From the NCBI RefSeq assembly GCF_019084075.1, contig NZ_JAHREN010000001.1, positions 1,275,501-1,339,500 of the forward strand: a stretch of 64,000 nucleotides of DNA, written 5' to 3'. Below, in pieces: positions 1-8,912 of the stretch. Made by a program: the position numbers and the translations under genes. The notes beneath the pieces are model-generated. The model saw only the letters and a list, made by a program, of their open reading frames with translations, was not told the origin of the DNA and ran no database searches. This DNA comes from Siccirubricoccus sp. G192. GTDB lineage: Bacteria; Pseudomonadota; Alphaproteobacteria; Acetobacterales; Acetobacteraceae. Every line of letters begins with the position of its first letter. Position 1 is the first letter of the stretch.

Positions 1-1268
1 CCTGGGTCAGGCCGCTGGCGACGATCTCATCGAGCGGCGCCAGATGGACCTCCTCGCCCAGGCCCCGCGCCCGCAGCCCGTCGCGCGCGATCGCCACCAT
101 GTCGCGCGCCACCTCGCGCACCGTCCGGCCGCGGATGCCGGCTTCCAGCGCCTGGCGCGGCACCGCTTCCCGCAGGGCGCGGATGTCCTGCACCGTCCAG
201 TCCCGCACCAGCGCGGCCGCCGCCTTCTGCGCCGCGTCGTCATAGATCAGCCCAACCCAGAGCGCGGGCTGCGCCACCAGCATGGCCGCGCTGCCGGCAT
301 CCGAGCCGCGCATCTCCAGGAAGCGCTTGAGCCGCACATCGGTGAAGGCGGTGGTCACATGGTCGGCGAAATCGCCGATGGTGGCGCGCTCGCCCGGCAG
401 GATGTGCAGCCGGCCCTCCAGGAAATGGCGGAAGCTGGCGCCGGCGGCGTCCAGCCACTTGCCGTCCCGCATCACGAAATACATCGGCACGTCGAGCAGC
501 CATTCGGCGAATTGCTCGAAGCCGAAACCCTGCTCGAAGACCACGGCGGGGATGCCGGTGCGGGCGGGGTCCGTATCGGTCCAGACCTGGGCGCGCATGC
601 TGCGGAAGCCGTTCGGCCTTCCCTCGGTGAAGGGCGAATTGGCGAAGAGCGCCGTCGCCACCGGCTGCAGGGCGAGCGAGATGCGCAGCTTCTCGACCAT
701 GTCGGCCTCGTCGCCGTAGTCGAGGTTGGCCTGCACCGTGCAGGTCCGCAGCATCATGTCGAGGCCGAGCCCGCCCACCTTCGGCATGTAGCGCCGCATG
801 ATGGCGTAGCGGCTCTTGGGCATCCAGGGCATCCCGTCGCGCCGCGCCACCGGATGGAAGCCGAGCGAGGCGAAGCCGAGGTCGAGCGGCGCCGCGACCG
901 CATGCACCTCCCGCAGATGCTCCGCCAATTCCCCGCTGCGTCGCGTGCAGGTCCGGCACGATCGCGCCGGAGAGTTCCAATTGCCCGCCCGGCTCCAGGC
1001 TGATGGAGGCGGCGCCGCGCTTCAGCCCGATGGGGTTGCCATTGTCCAGGATCGGCGCCCAGCCGCGCGCCTGCATGCCCTCCAGCACCGCGCGGATGCC
1101 GTTTGGCTCATAAGGCGGCGGCGCGAAATCGCTCCGGTAGAAGCCGAATTTCTCGTGCTCCGTGCCCACGCCCCAGGACTCGCGCGGCTTGCTGCCGGCA
1201 GCGAACCATTCGGCAAGCTGCCGCCGGCTGGTGATCGGCGTCAGGTCCGCTTCGCCGGGGTTTGACAT
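1..1268 (-). CDS. gshA: Glutamate-cysteine ligase (3' end outside window, one apparent frameshift)
   Basis: This is the ATP-dependent ligase that joins glutamate and cysteine, the first step of glutathione synthesis in the cytoplasm. The N-terminus has the family signature GVGTEHEKFGF and the SLEPGGQLELSGA strand that lines the substrate pocket. After about residue 109 the reading changes frame. Removing one base from the C4 run at 931-934 restores TQRELAEHLREV and continues to the window edge, through MPWMPKSRYAIM-like and WTDTDPARTGIP-like segments, ending with LAPLDEIVASGLTQ at base 1. The stop lies outside the window. It is plant/alphaproteobacterial-type GshA rather than the enterobacterial type. 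The start at 1268 is only 12 bp from the rsmE stop, so the two are probably co-transcribed. The indel is probably a sequencing error, because the protein on both sides is well conserved. Confidence 0.9.
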
Positions 1269-1280
1269 CCTGCTCTTCCA

Positions 1281-2042
1281 TCATTGCCCGGGCCCGGGCG
1301 GAAGGCCCGGCGCGAGTTCAGTCTTATTCCAGTCCCCGGCCAAGGCTTGCAAGACGACGAGGCCGGCAACCGCCGCCGTCTCCGCCCGCAGGATGCGGGG
1401 CCCGAGGGCAACCGTCGTAACAAAGGCACGGCGGCGCAGATCGTCAAGCTCCGCCCGCTCGAAGCCGCCTTCCGGGCCGACCAGCCAGGCCAGCGGCAGT
1501 CGCAGTCGTTTCGCCGCATCGGCGATGGGCGGCGCAGTGCGGCGCTCATCGCCGACCAGCAGCAGCGTGCCGTCCCAGGCATCCAGCACCGCATGCAGCG
1601 GCAGCGCCGCGGCCAGGCGCGGCACGGTGAGGCGCCCGCATTGTTCCGCCGCCTCCTGCGCGATGCCGGCCAGGCGCCCGGTATTGACCCGGTCCACCAC
1701 GCTGCGGCGGGTGAAGACGGGCTGGATCAGGCTGGCGCCCAGCTCGGTCGCCTTCTCGGCCATCCAGTCCATGGCGTCCCGCTTCACCGCCGCGACCAGC
1801 AGGCGGAGATCGGGCTCCGCCTCCTGCTGCCGCACCTGGCGTTCCGGCAGGAAGCTGGCGCGGTCCTTCCGGATGCCGGCGATCCGCGCCTCCCATTCGC
1901 CGTCCCGGCCATTGAACAGCAGCACGGCATCGCCGGCGCCACGGCGCATGACATGGCCGAGGTAATGCGCCTGGCCCGGTGTGGCGGGGACCTCGCGGCC
2001 CGGCTCCAGCGGCTGGTCGAGGAAGAGACGGGGGATGGACAT
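1281..2042 (-). CDS. rsmE: 16S rRNA m3U1498 methyltransferase RsmE
   Basis: This SPOUT-fold methyltransferase transfers a methyl group from SAM to N3 of U1498 in 16S rRNA, in the assembled 30S subunit. It is 253 aa, the usual size. The N-terminal PUA-like part contains AHYLGHVMR. The SPOUT part has AVKRDAMDWMAEKATELG, the RRSVVDR loop, WLVGPEGGF and the C-terminal LGPRILRAETAA knot that binds SAM. I chose the ATG at 2042 because the protein then begins MSIPRLFLDQPL, as homologs do; a start further upstream would run into ubiA. The gene precedes gshA on the same strand with a 12-bp gap and is divergent from ubiA. Confidence 0.95.
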   Translation of the reverse strand: MSIPRLFLDQPLEPGREVPATPGQAHYLGHVMRRGAGDAVLLFNGRDGEWEARIAGIRKDRASFLPERQVRQQEAEPDLRLLVAAVKRDAMDWMAEKATELGASLIQPVFTRRSVVDRVNTGRLAGIAQEAAEQCGRLTVPRLAAALPLHAVLDAWDGTLLLVGDERRTAPPIADAAKRLRLPLAWLVGPEGGFERAELDDLRRRAFVTTVALGPRILRAETAAVAGLVVLQALAGDWNKTELAPGLPPGPGQ

Positions 2043-2061
2043 GCCGCCCCTTCGCTGGATT

Positions 2062-2971
2062 ATGCGCCCCGTGCAAGGCTTCACCGATATCCGGGCGCGC
2101 GGCTGGGTCGCCCGGCTGCCGCAGGGCTGGCGCCCCTATGCGCTGCTGGCGCGGCTCGACCGGCCGATCGGCGCCTGGCTGCTGGTGCTGCCCGGCTTCT
2201 GGGCCATTGCGCTGGCGGCGCCGGGCTGGGGGGGAGGGGCTGCGGCTGGCCGCATTGTTCGGCCTCGGCGCCGTGGTGATGCGGGGCGCGGGCTGCGTGG
2301 TGAACGACCTCTGGGACCGCGATATCGACCGGCGGGTGGAGCGCACCCGCGGCCGGCCGCTGGCGGCGGGGGTGGTGAGCCCGCGGCAGGCCCTGGCCTT
2401 CCTGGCCGGGCTCTGCCTGGTGGGGCTGGCGGTGCTGCTGCAACTGAACGGGCCGGCGATCCTGCTGGGGGTGCTCTCGCTGCTGCCGATCCTGCTCTAT
2501 CCGCTGGCCAAGCGGGTGACCAACTGGCCGCAGGCGATGCTCGGCCTCACCTTCAGTTGGGCGGCGCCGCAGGGCATGGTGGCCTGCACCGGGCGGCTGG
2601 ATGCGGTGGCGCTGGCGCTCTGGGCCGCCGCCTTCCTGTGGATCCTCGGCTACGACACGATCTATGCGCATCAGGACCGGGAGGATGACGCAAAGGTCGG
2701 CATCGGCAGCACGGCGCTGCGCTTCGGCGAGCGGACGCGGCCCTTCCTCACCGCCTGCTATGCCGGGATGCTGGCGCTGCTGGCGCTCACCGGCTGGCTG
2801 GCCGGGCTGCCCTGGTGGTTCTACCCGGCGCTGCTGCTGCCGGCGCTGCTGCTGGCGCGGCAGGTGGTGGCGCTCGACATCCATGACCCCGCCCAATGCC
2901 TCCGCCTGTTCAAGGCGAACCGGGAGGTCGGGCTGGCGGTGGCGCTGGCCTTCCTGCTCGGCCGGCTGTGA
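2062..2971 (+). CDS. ubiA: 4-hydroxybenzoate polyprenyltransferase UbiA (one apparent frameshift)
   Basis: This membrane prenyltransferase attaches the polyprenyl tail to 4-hydroxybenzoate in ubiquinone synthesis. It has the first aspartate motif NDLWDRDID and the second, YDTIYAHQDREDD, both for Mg-prenyl diphosphate binding, separated by several hydrophobic segments. The frame is broken at the G7 run 2228-2234. With six Gs the protein reads APGWGEGLRLAALFGLG and runs to the stop at 2971. The start could be ATG 2035, 2041 or 2062; 2062 gives MRPVQGFTDIRARGW and avoids overlap with the divergent rsmE start at 2042. The stop overlaps the GTG start of the next gene (GTGA), which implies translational coupling. 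As written the product would be truncated; I infer a sequencing error. Confidence 0.9.
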
Positions 2972-3612
2972 GGGACGCGGCGGCCTTCCTGCGTGCCCAT
3001 ACCGCGGTGGCGCAGCCGCCGCTGGTGCCGGAGATCAGCCTGCATCTCGCCACCCGCATCACGCCCATCTGGCAGGCCACCGAGGAATGGCTGGCGCGGG
3101 AGGGCATCGAGCCGCCCTTCTGGGCCTTCGCCTGGCCGGGCGGCGTCGCCACCGCGCGGTTGCTGCTGGACCGGCCGGGGCTGGTGGCGGGCCGGCGGGT
3201 GCTGGATTTCGCCGCCGGCTGCGGCATCGCCGCCATTGCCGCCGCCCTGGCCGGCGCCGCGCGGGTGGAAGCGGCGGAGATCGACCCGCTGGCCATCGCC
3301 GCCACCCAGGCGAATGCGGCGCTGAACGGCGTGGCGGTGGCGACGCTGGCCGGCGATGTGGTGGGCCAGCCCTGCCGCTGGGACACGGTGCTAGCCGGCG
3401 ATGTCTGCTACGAGGCGCCGATGACCCGCCACATCCTGCCCTGGCTGCGCGGCCTGGCCAGGGCGGGGGCGGAGGTGCTGCTGGCCGATCCCGGCCGCGC
3501 CTATGTGCCGCGCGAGGGACTGGAGGCGGTGGCGCGCTTCACCGTGCCGGTGACGCGGGAGCTGGAGGATCGCGAGGAACGGGAGGTCACGATCTCCCGC
3601 CTGCTGCCCTGA
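2968..3612 (+). CDS. Class I SAM-dependent methyltransferase (ETFB-lysine / nicotinamide N-methyltransferase type)
   Basis: This 214-aa protein has a class I Rossmann methyltransferase core. Motif I is DFAAGCGIAAIAAALAGA, followed by the acidic EIDPLA strand end, TQANAALNG, and a GDVCYE post-motif segment that replaces the usual catalytic loop. The family includes methyltransferases acting on lysines of the electron-transfer flavoprotein beta subunit and related small proteins; the actual substrate cannot be read from the sequence. GTG at 2968 is the best start because it overlaps the ubiA stop by 3 nt and gives VRDAAAFLRAHTAVAQPPLVPE, as close homologs begin. An alternative ATG at 2896 lies inside ubiA. 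Confidence 0.8.
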   Translation: MRDAAAFLRAHTAVAQPPLVPEISLHLATRITPIWQATEEWLAREGIEPPFWAFAWPGGVATARLLLDRPGLVAGRRVLDFAAGCGIAAIAAALAGAARVEAAEIDPLAIAATQANAALNGVAVATLAGDVVGQPCRWDTVLAGDVCYEAPMTRHILPWLRGLARAGAEVLLADPGRAYVPREGLEAVARFTVPVTRELEDREEREVTISRLLP

Positions 3613-3662
3613 AGCCGCCATTCCGGCGCGGCAGGATCGGGTGCCACCCCGGGAGTCCCGCC

Positions 3663-4076
3663 ATGCGCCGCCTGGTCCTGCTGCTCGCCCTGCTTGCCCC
3701 GCTGCCGGCCGCGGCACAAAGCCAGCGCCAATACGATGCGCAGGGCCGCCTTAACGGCCGGGCGGAGACGCAGGGCGGCACCACGCGGTTCTACGATGCG
3801 CAGGGCCGCAGCACGGGCCGCGCCGAGCATCGGGATGGCACCACCCGCTTCTACGACGCCCAAGGCCGCTACGATGGCCGGGCCGAGGCACGGGAGGGCA
3901 GCAGCCGCCGCTACGACTCCCAGGGCCGCTTCACCGGCCGGGCGGAGACGCGGGGCAACACCACCCGGACCTATGACGCAGAGGGCCGCTCGCAGGGGCG
4001 GATCGAGGCGCGGGACGGCACCGCCCGGCGCTACGACGCAGAGGGCCGCAGCCTGGGCCGGGTGGAGCGCCGCTGA
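3663..4076 (+). CDS. Exported protein of six tandem 20-residue YDAQGR repeats
   Basis: This 137-aa protein starts with a signal peptide (MRRLVLLLALLAPLPAAAQS, likely cleavage after AAA or AAQ). The rest is six near-identical repeats of 20 residues, of the form RxYDAQGRxxGRAExRxGTT, ending LGRVERR. Each repeat has a YDxxGR core that resembles the YD/RHS beta-strand repeat and would form short beta-hairpins. I know of no function; the product is probably periplasmic or surface-located. A Shine-Dalgarno-like GGGAG lies about 8 bp before the ATG at 3663. The repeats are also visible at DNA level with a 60-bp period, so unequal crossover may change the copy number. Confidence 0.75.
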   Translation: MRRLVLLLALLAPLPAAAQSQRQYDAQGRLNGRAETQGGTTRFYDAQGRSTGRAEHRDGTTRFYDAQGRYDGRAEAREGSSRRYDSQGRFTGRAETRGNTTRTYDAEGRSQGRIEARDGTARRYDAEGRSLGRVERR

Positions 4077-4085
4077 GGGTGCAGG

Positions 4086-5360
4086 CTACCGGGTCGCCGC
4101 CTGCAAAAACCGCAGCAGCGCCGCGAGGTCGCCCGCCTCGCCCACCCGCTGCACCGGCATCGTCGTGCCCGGCGTCACCATATCGGGACCCCTGGTGAAG
4201 AGGTCCGCCACCGTCTCCGGCGTCCAGGTGATGTCGCCGCGCGCCAGGCGTTCGGAATAGGGGTAGCCCGGCACGCTGCCCATGCGGCGGCCAAAGAGGC
4301 CGTGCAGATGCGGCCCGGCCCTGTTCTCCCCGGAGGCGCCCAGGGCATGGCAGGCGGCGCAGGCGCGGAAGACCCGGGCGCCATGCGGGTCCAGGCCGGG
4401 CGCGATCTCCGCCACCGCCTGGCCAAGCGGCACCCCGAGTGGCGCCCCGGTCCTGGCATCCCAGTGGCGCAGCACCCCGTCCTGCCCGCCGGTCCAGAGC
4501 GTGCCGCCATCGCCCGCGAAGCCCAGGGCCCAGACCGGCAGGCCGGGCCCGTCCAGCCGCTGCCGCAGCCGCCCCTCGGGCAGCGACCAGAGCGTGACGC
4601 CGCCGCCGAGCGAGGCCGCCGCCAGGGTGCTGCCATCGGGCGTCGCGGCCAGGGCCAGCACGGGGCTGGGTGCGGCGGCCAATTCCTGGCGCGTCGTGCC
4701 ATCCGGGCCGATCAGCCGCACCACCCCATCCGCCCCGGCGCTGGCGAGCACGCCATCCGGCAGGGCCAGCAGGGCGTTCTGCGGCAGGCCGAATTCCGCC
4801 AGCACCCGTCCACCCCGGCTGTCCCAGAGCCGCAGCGTGCCGTCATAGCCGGCGCTGGCCAGGCCGGCCGGCGCCCAGGCCAGGCCATTCACCGGCCCGG
4901 CATGGCCCTCCAGCACCCGCGCTGTCCCATCCGGTGCCCAGATGCGGAGGGTGGCATCCCAGCCGGCGGAGGCCAGCATCCCATCCCCTCCCGCCAGCAG
5001 CGCCGCGACGGGGGGCGGTATGGCCCTCCAGCACCCGGGAGGGTGCCGCCGCGCCGCCCGGCGGCCAGAGCGCGATCCGCCCATCCTCCCCGGCGCTGGC
5101 CAAGCCACCATCCGGCAGCAGGGCCAGGGCGGCCACCGCGCCGGCATGCCAGCGCATCACCCGCAGCGCCCGGCCCCCCTGCCGGGTCCCAGAGGATCAC
5201 CGACCGGTCGAAACCGCCCGAGGCCAAGCCGGCCCCATCGGCGCTGACCACCAGCGCCCGCACCGGCCCGCCATGCCCGGCCAGCCCCTGCGTCGCCGCG
5301 GGCCGGGCGGCGAGCAGCGCCGGCAGCAGCAGGGCCAGGACCAAGCGGGGGGAAGGACAT
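4086..5360 (-). CDS. WD40 beta-propeller fused to C-terminal cytochrome c domain (three apparent frameshifts)
   Basis: The protein has a signal peptide (MSFPRLVLALLLPALLAARP), then about seven WD40-like blades (for example LASGGFDRSVILWDPAGG, LASAGEDGRIALWPPGG, LASAGYDGTLRLWDSRGG), then a class I cytochrome c domain with the haem site CAACH near the C-terminus and a distal TTMPVQ methionine. It should be periplasmic with one covalent haem. As written the frame breaks three times, at G6 5347-5352, C6 5174-5179 and G6 5010-5015; dropping one base from each restores about 424 continuous residues. The start at 5360 is only in frame after the first correction. The role is unknown; such fusions suggest electron transfer to a partner dehydrogenase. 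Confidence 0.75.
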
Positions 5361-5506
5361 GCCGCAGCATGTGGCGGCCGGGCGCCGGGATGCCAGCCCC
5401 ATCGCCCGGCGGGCACCGGGGCGGTTCCGCTCACCCCGGCCCATGGTCCCGCGGGCATCTTTCCCCGCCCCGGCGGCTCCATCCGCACGGGATCTGCTTT
5501 ATAGGC

Positions 5507-5863
5507 ATGGCCATGGACGCTCTGATCTACACCCTGGTCCGCGCCGCCGACTGGCAGGCTGCGGCAGCGGAAGGCGCCTATCGCGGCAGTGCCGATGACC
5601 GCCGCGACGGCTTCCTGCATTTCTCCACCGCGGCGCAACTGCGGGCCAGCGCGGCGAAGCATCGCGCCGGGGAGCCCGACCTGGTCCTGGTGGCGGTGGA
5701 GGCGGCCGCGCTCGGCACGGCGCTGCGCTGGGAACCGGCCGGCAGCCGCCCCGGCCTCTTCCCGCACCTCTACGGGCCGCTGCCGCTGGCCGCGGTGCGC
5801 TCTACGGCGCCGCTGCCGCTCGGCGCCGATGGCGCCCATGCCTTTCCGGCCGGGATTCCCTGA
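5507..5863 (+). CDS. DUF952 family protein
   Basis: This 118-aa protein matches the DUF952 family: MDALIYTLVRAADW, then GFLHFSTAAQL and a C-terminal PHLYGPLPLAAV. The family is small, cytoplasmic and of unknown biochemical role, and the fold resembles ADP-ribosyl-binding or glutathione transferase-like proteins in some annotations. The start may be ATG 5507 or 5513, both in frame. Its 3' end overlaps the EamA gene on the other strand by 94 bp as written; that overlap disappears if the EamA gene carries an extra base at 5883-5887. Confidence 0.8.
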   Translation: MAMDALIYTLVRAADWQAAAAEGAYRGSADDRRDGFLHFSTAAQLRASAAKHRAGEPDLVLVAVEAAALGTALRWEPAGSRPGLFPHLYGPLPLAAVRSTAPLPLGADGAHAFPAGIP

Positions 5864-6744
5864 ACCTTCCCTTGGGCCTTCACCCCCTGGCCCTTGGCCA
5901 GCCGGGCCGCCCTTTCGCTCATCACGCAGGCCAGCACCACCACCGCACCGCCCGCCAGCATCGCGGGGTCCGGCGGGTGGCCCCAGATGGCCAGGTCGAG
6001 CAGCACCGAGACCGGCAGCGCAGCGAAGCCGAAGGGGCCGAGCCGCGCTGCATCGGCATGGCGGAAGGCTGCGGCGGTGGCGACCACGGCGGCCCCCGCC
6101 ACCAGCCCATTGGCCATTAGCATCGCCAGGTCGGGCGCCGGCGGCGGCACCCAGTACCAGAGCGCCAGCGGGCCATAGAGCAGCAGCCCGAGCAGGCTCG
6201 GCCAGAACAGGATGCGCGCCACCCCCGGCTCCCCGCGCAGGCTCCGGTTCACCGTCTGGGTGACGGCGAAGCCGAGCGTGCCGGCAAGGACCGCCAGATA
6301 GCCGAATACCGGCCCGCCATCGCCGCCGAGCTTCGGCAGCACCGCCAGCACCACGCCGCCGAACCCCACCGCGCACCAGAACCAGGCGGCGCGCGGCACC
6401 ACCTCCCGCAGCACCGCGGCGGAGAGGGCGAGGGTCATGAAGGGCGCGGTGAAGAAGACCAGGTAGCCCTCGGCCAGCGGCAATTGCCGGAAGGCCAGGA
6501 AGAAGCCGGCGGCCGAAACCATCATCGAGGCGGCGCGCAGCAGGTGCAGCCCGGGCCGGCTGGTGCCCACCGACCCGCCGGCGCCGCCGAAGGCCAGCCG
6601 CGCCAGCAGCAGCAGCGCCAGCAGCACGGCATAGCGGGTGGCGACCACCTGGCCGAGCCCATAGCCGCCGGAGAGCAGCTTGCTATTGGCATCCAGCAGG
6701 CTGAACAACACGATGCCGGCCAGCAGCAGCACCGGACCCTTCAC
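5770..6744 (-). CDS. EamA/DMT-family transporter
   Basis: This is a drug/metabolite transporter of about ten transmembrane helices in two EamA repeats (VLLLAGIVLFSLLDANSKLL near the N-terminus; VVVLACVMSER near the end). The substrate is unknown. GTG 6744 is chosen because GGAGG lies about 7 bp upstream and the sequence then starts VKGPVLLLAGIV. The C-terminal tail KAQGKVQGIPAGK after RLAKGQGV is not typical and overlaps the convergent DUF952 gene. If the C5 run at 5883-5887 is one base too long, the gene stops at TGA 5880, ending RLAKGQG, and leaves a 16-bp gap. Confidence 0.8.
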   Translation of the reverse strand: MKGPVLLLAGIVLFSLLDANSKLLSGGYGLGQVVATRYAVLLALLLLARLAFGGAGGSVGTSRPGLHLLRAASMMVSAAGFFLAFRQLPLAEGYLVFFTAPFMTLALSAAVLREVVPRAAWFWCAVGFGGVVLAVLPKLGGDGGPVFGYLAVLAGTLGFAVTQTVNRSLRGEPGVARILFWPSLLGLLLYGPLALWYWVPPPAPDLAMLMANGLVAGAAVVATAAAFRHADAARLGPFGFAALPVSVLLDLAIWGHPPDPAMLAGGAVVVLACVMSERAARLAKGQGVKAQGKVQGIPAGKAWAPSAPSGSGAVERTAASGSGP

Positions 6745-6851
6745 CCGCTTCCTCCCGAACCTCCGGGTGGTTGTCGCGGGCCGGGGGCGCCGGGTCAATG
6801 CGGAAGCGCCCCGCTTCCCCTCGCGCCCGGCCTCGGGCACACAGCCGCCGC

Positions 6852-7924
6852 ATGAACCCCCCGCCTCGCCTCCGCCCTCATGCCCCTGCTGCGGGGACTC
6901 GATGCCGAAACCGCGCATGGGCTGGCGCTCCGGGCGCTGGCCGCCGGGCTGGCCGGCCGCGACCCGGCGCCGGACGACCCGGTGCTGGCGACCCGCGCCT
7001 TCGGCCTCGATTTCCGGAACCCGATCGGCCTGGCCGCCGGTTTCGACAAGGATGCGGTGGCGGTGCTGCCGCTGATGCGGCTCGGCTTCGGCTTCGTCGA
7101 GGCCGGCACGGTCACGCCCCGGCCGCAGCCGGGCAATCCCCGCCCGCGGCTGTTCCGGCTGGCGGAGGACCGGGCGGTCATCAACCGCATGGGCTTCAAC
7201 AATGGCGGGCTGGAGGCGTATCGCGCCCGGCTCGCGGCGCTGCCCCGGCCCCTGCCGGCGGTGCTCGGGGCCAATATCGGCGTGAACAAGGAGGGGGCGG
7301 TGCCGGAGCGCGACTACCCCGCCCTGCATGCCGCGCTGGCGCCGCTGGCGGATTACGTCGTGGTCAATGTCTCCTCCCCCAATACGCCGGGGTTGCGTGA
7401 TCTCCAGGGGGGAGGAGCGGCTGGCCGGCATCCTGGCGGCCATCGCCGCGACCCGGGCCGGGCTGCCGCGGCAACCGCCGCTGCTGGTGAAGATCGCGCC
7501 CGACCTCGCCGAGGAGGCGCTGGGGCCGCTGGTGGAGACCTGCGTGGCGCAGGGCGTGGCCGGCCTGATCGTCTCCAATACCACCATCGCGCGGCCGGAG
7601 AGCCTGCGCTCGCCACATCGGGCCGAGGCCGGGGGCCTCTCCGGCATGCCGCTGCTGGAGCGGTCCACGGCGGTGCTGCGCGCCTGCTTCCGGCTGGCAC
7701 GGGGGCGGCTCACCCTGGTGGGGGTGGGCGGCGTTGCCAGCGGCGCCGATGCGCTGGCGAAGATCCGGGCCGGGGCGAGCCTGGTGCAGGTCTATACGGG
7801 TTTTGCCTATGCCGGGCCGGGGCTGGTGCCGCGGCTCAAGGCGGAATTGGCGGCGCTGCTGCGGCGCGAGGGATTCACCGGCGTGGCCGATGCGGTCGGC
7901 ACCGATGCCCAAGGGAGCACATGA
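6852..7924 (+). CDS. pyrD: Dihydroorotate dehydrogenase (quinone), class 2 (two apparent frameshifts)
   Basis: This membrane-associated flavoenzyme oxidises dihydroorotate to orotate, using quinone, in pyrimidine synthesis. It shows [53 protein letters not shown], the catalytic Ser region [31 protein letters not shown], and the FMN phosphate site [10 protein letters not shown] and [13 protein letters not shown]. The frame breaks at the G6 run 7407-7412; five Gs give [14 protein letters not shown] second extra C at 6857-6862 probably hides the true start, since with five Cs the ATG at 6852 reads [17 protein letters not shown]. Otherwise ATG 6880 is usable. The stop overlaps the HAD gene ATG. 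Confidence 0.92.
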
Positions 7925-8787
7925 TGGAAATCCTCGACGGCATCGCGCCGGTTGCCGATCGCTATGACGGCTTCGTCCTTGATCTCTGGGGCGTGGTGCA
8001 TGACGGGCGCCGCCCCTATCCCGGCGTGCCCGAGGCGCTGGCCGAGCTGAAGTCCCGCGGCAAGCGCGTGGCCTTCCTGACCAATGCGCCGCGGCGGTCC
8101 TGGTTCATCGAGGGCATGCTGGACCGCATGGGGCTGGATCGCGGCCTCTATGACGGCATCATCTCCTCGGGTGAGATCGCCTGGCGGATGCTGAAGGCCC
8201 GCAGCCATCCGTGGTTCGCCAGGCTCGGCCGGCGCGCCCTGCATATCGGGCCGGAGCGCGACCTCTCGGTGGTCGAGGAGGGCGTTGCCGAGCTGGTGAC
8301 GGACCCGGCGCGGGCGGATTTCCTGCTGAACACCGGCCCCGACCCTGAGCGCGGCGCCACCGATGCCGCCCCCTACCGCCCGGCGCTGGCGGCGGCGGCG
8401 GCGCATCACCTGCCCATGCTCTGCGTCAACCCGGACCGGCATGTGATGGTGGCCGGCGAGCGGCTGATCTGCGCCGGGGCGCTGGCCGACCTCTATCTCG
8501 GCCTGGGCGGCGGCGATGTCTTCGAGGTGGGGAAGCCCGACCCGGCGGTCTATGACCCCGTGCTGGAGCTGCTCGGCATCCAGGACCGCAAGCGCGTGCT
8601 GGCGATCGGCGACAGCCCGCATACCGACCTGGCCGGGGCGCAGGCGGCGGGGCTGGATGCGCTCTGGGCGCTGACCGGCCTGGCCGCGCATGCGCATGGC
8701 GAGAGCCCGAGTTCCGAGGAACTGCGCGCCGTGGCGCTGGCCGAGGGGGTCGATCCGCTGGCGGCGGTCAGGGCGCTGCGCTGGTAG
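7921..8787 (+). CDS. TIGR01459-type HAD hydrolase
   Basis: This 288-aa HAD-superfamily phosphatase, class IIA cap type, has motif [13 protein letters not shown] (the second catalytic aspartate position is Trp-Gly here, as in this subfamily), motif II FLTNAPR, the lysine in [11 protein letters not shown] and motif [19 protein letters not shown]. The family is related to NagD-like phosphatases and to pyridoxal or glycolate phosphatases; the substrate is not known. ATG 7921 follows AGGGAG and overlaps the pyrD stop as ATGA, so it is translated with pyrD. Confidence 0.85.
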   Translation: MMEILDGIAPVADRYDGFVLDLWGVVHDGRRPYPGVPEALAELKSRGKRVAFLTNAPRRSWFIEGMLDRMGLDRGLYDGIISSGEIAWRMLKARSHPWFARLGRRALHIGPERDLSVVEEGVAELVTDPARADFLLNTGPDPERGATDAAPYRPALAAAAAHHLPMLCVNPDRHVMVAGERLICAGALADLYLGLGGGDVFEVGKPDPAVYDPVLELLGIQDRKRVLAIGDSPHTDLAGAQAAGLDALWALTGLAAHAHGESPSSEELRAVALAEGVDPLAAVRALRW

Positions 8788-8912
8788 GCCGACCGGTCCA
8801 GGGCTGGGTTTGGCCGGGGCGCCCGCCCCGTCCTTCCCGGGGTTCCCTTCGCGGCAGGAAGCGGGCGATGCTCCTCCCGCCGGCAAGAAGAACCATCGGG
8901 AGAAAATGCCAC

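Noticed and set aside
7407..7412. Programmed frameshift in pyrD
   Set aside because: PyrD is not known to use recoding, and the same +1 pattern occurs in many unrelated genes here, so an indel error is simpler.
6745..7713. Long upstream extension of the EamA gene
   Set aside because: The extension is opposite pyrD and is low-complexity; GTG 6744 has a good ribosome-binding site and homolog-like N-terminus.
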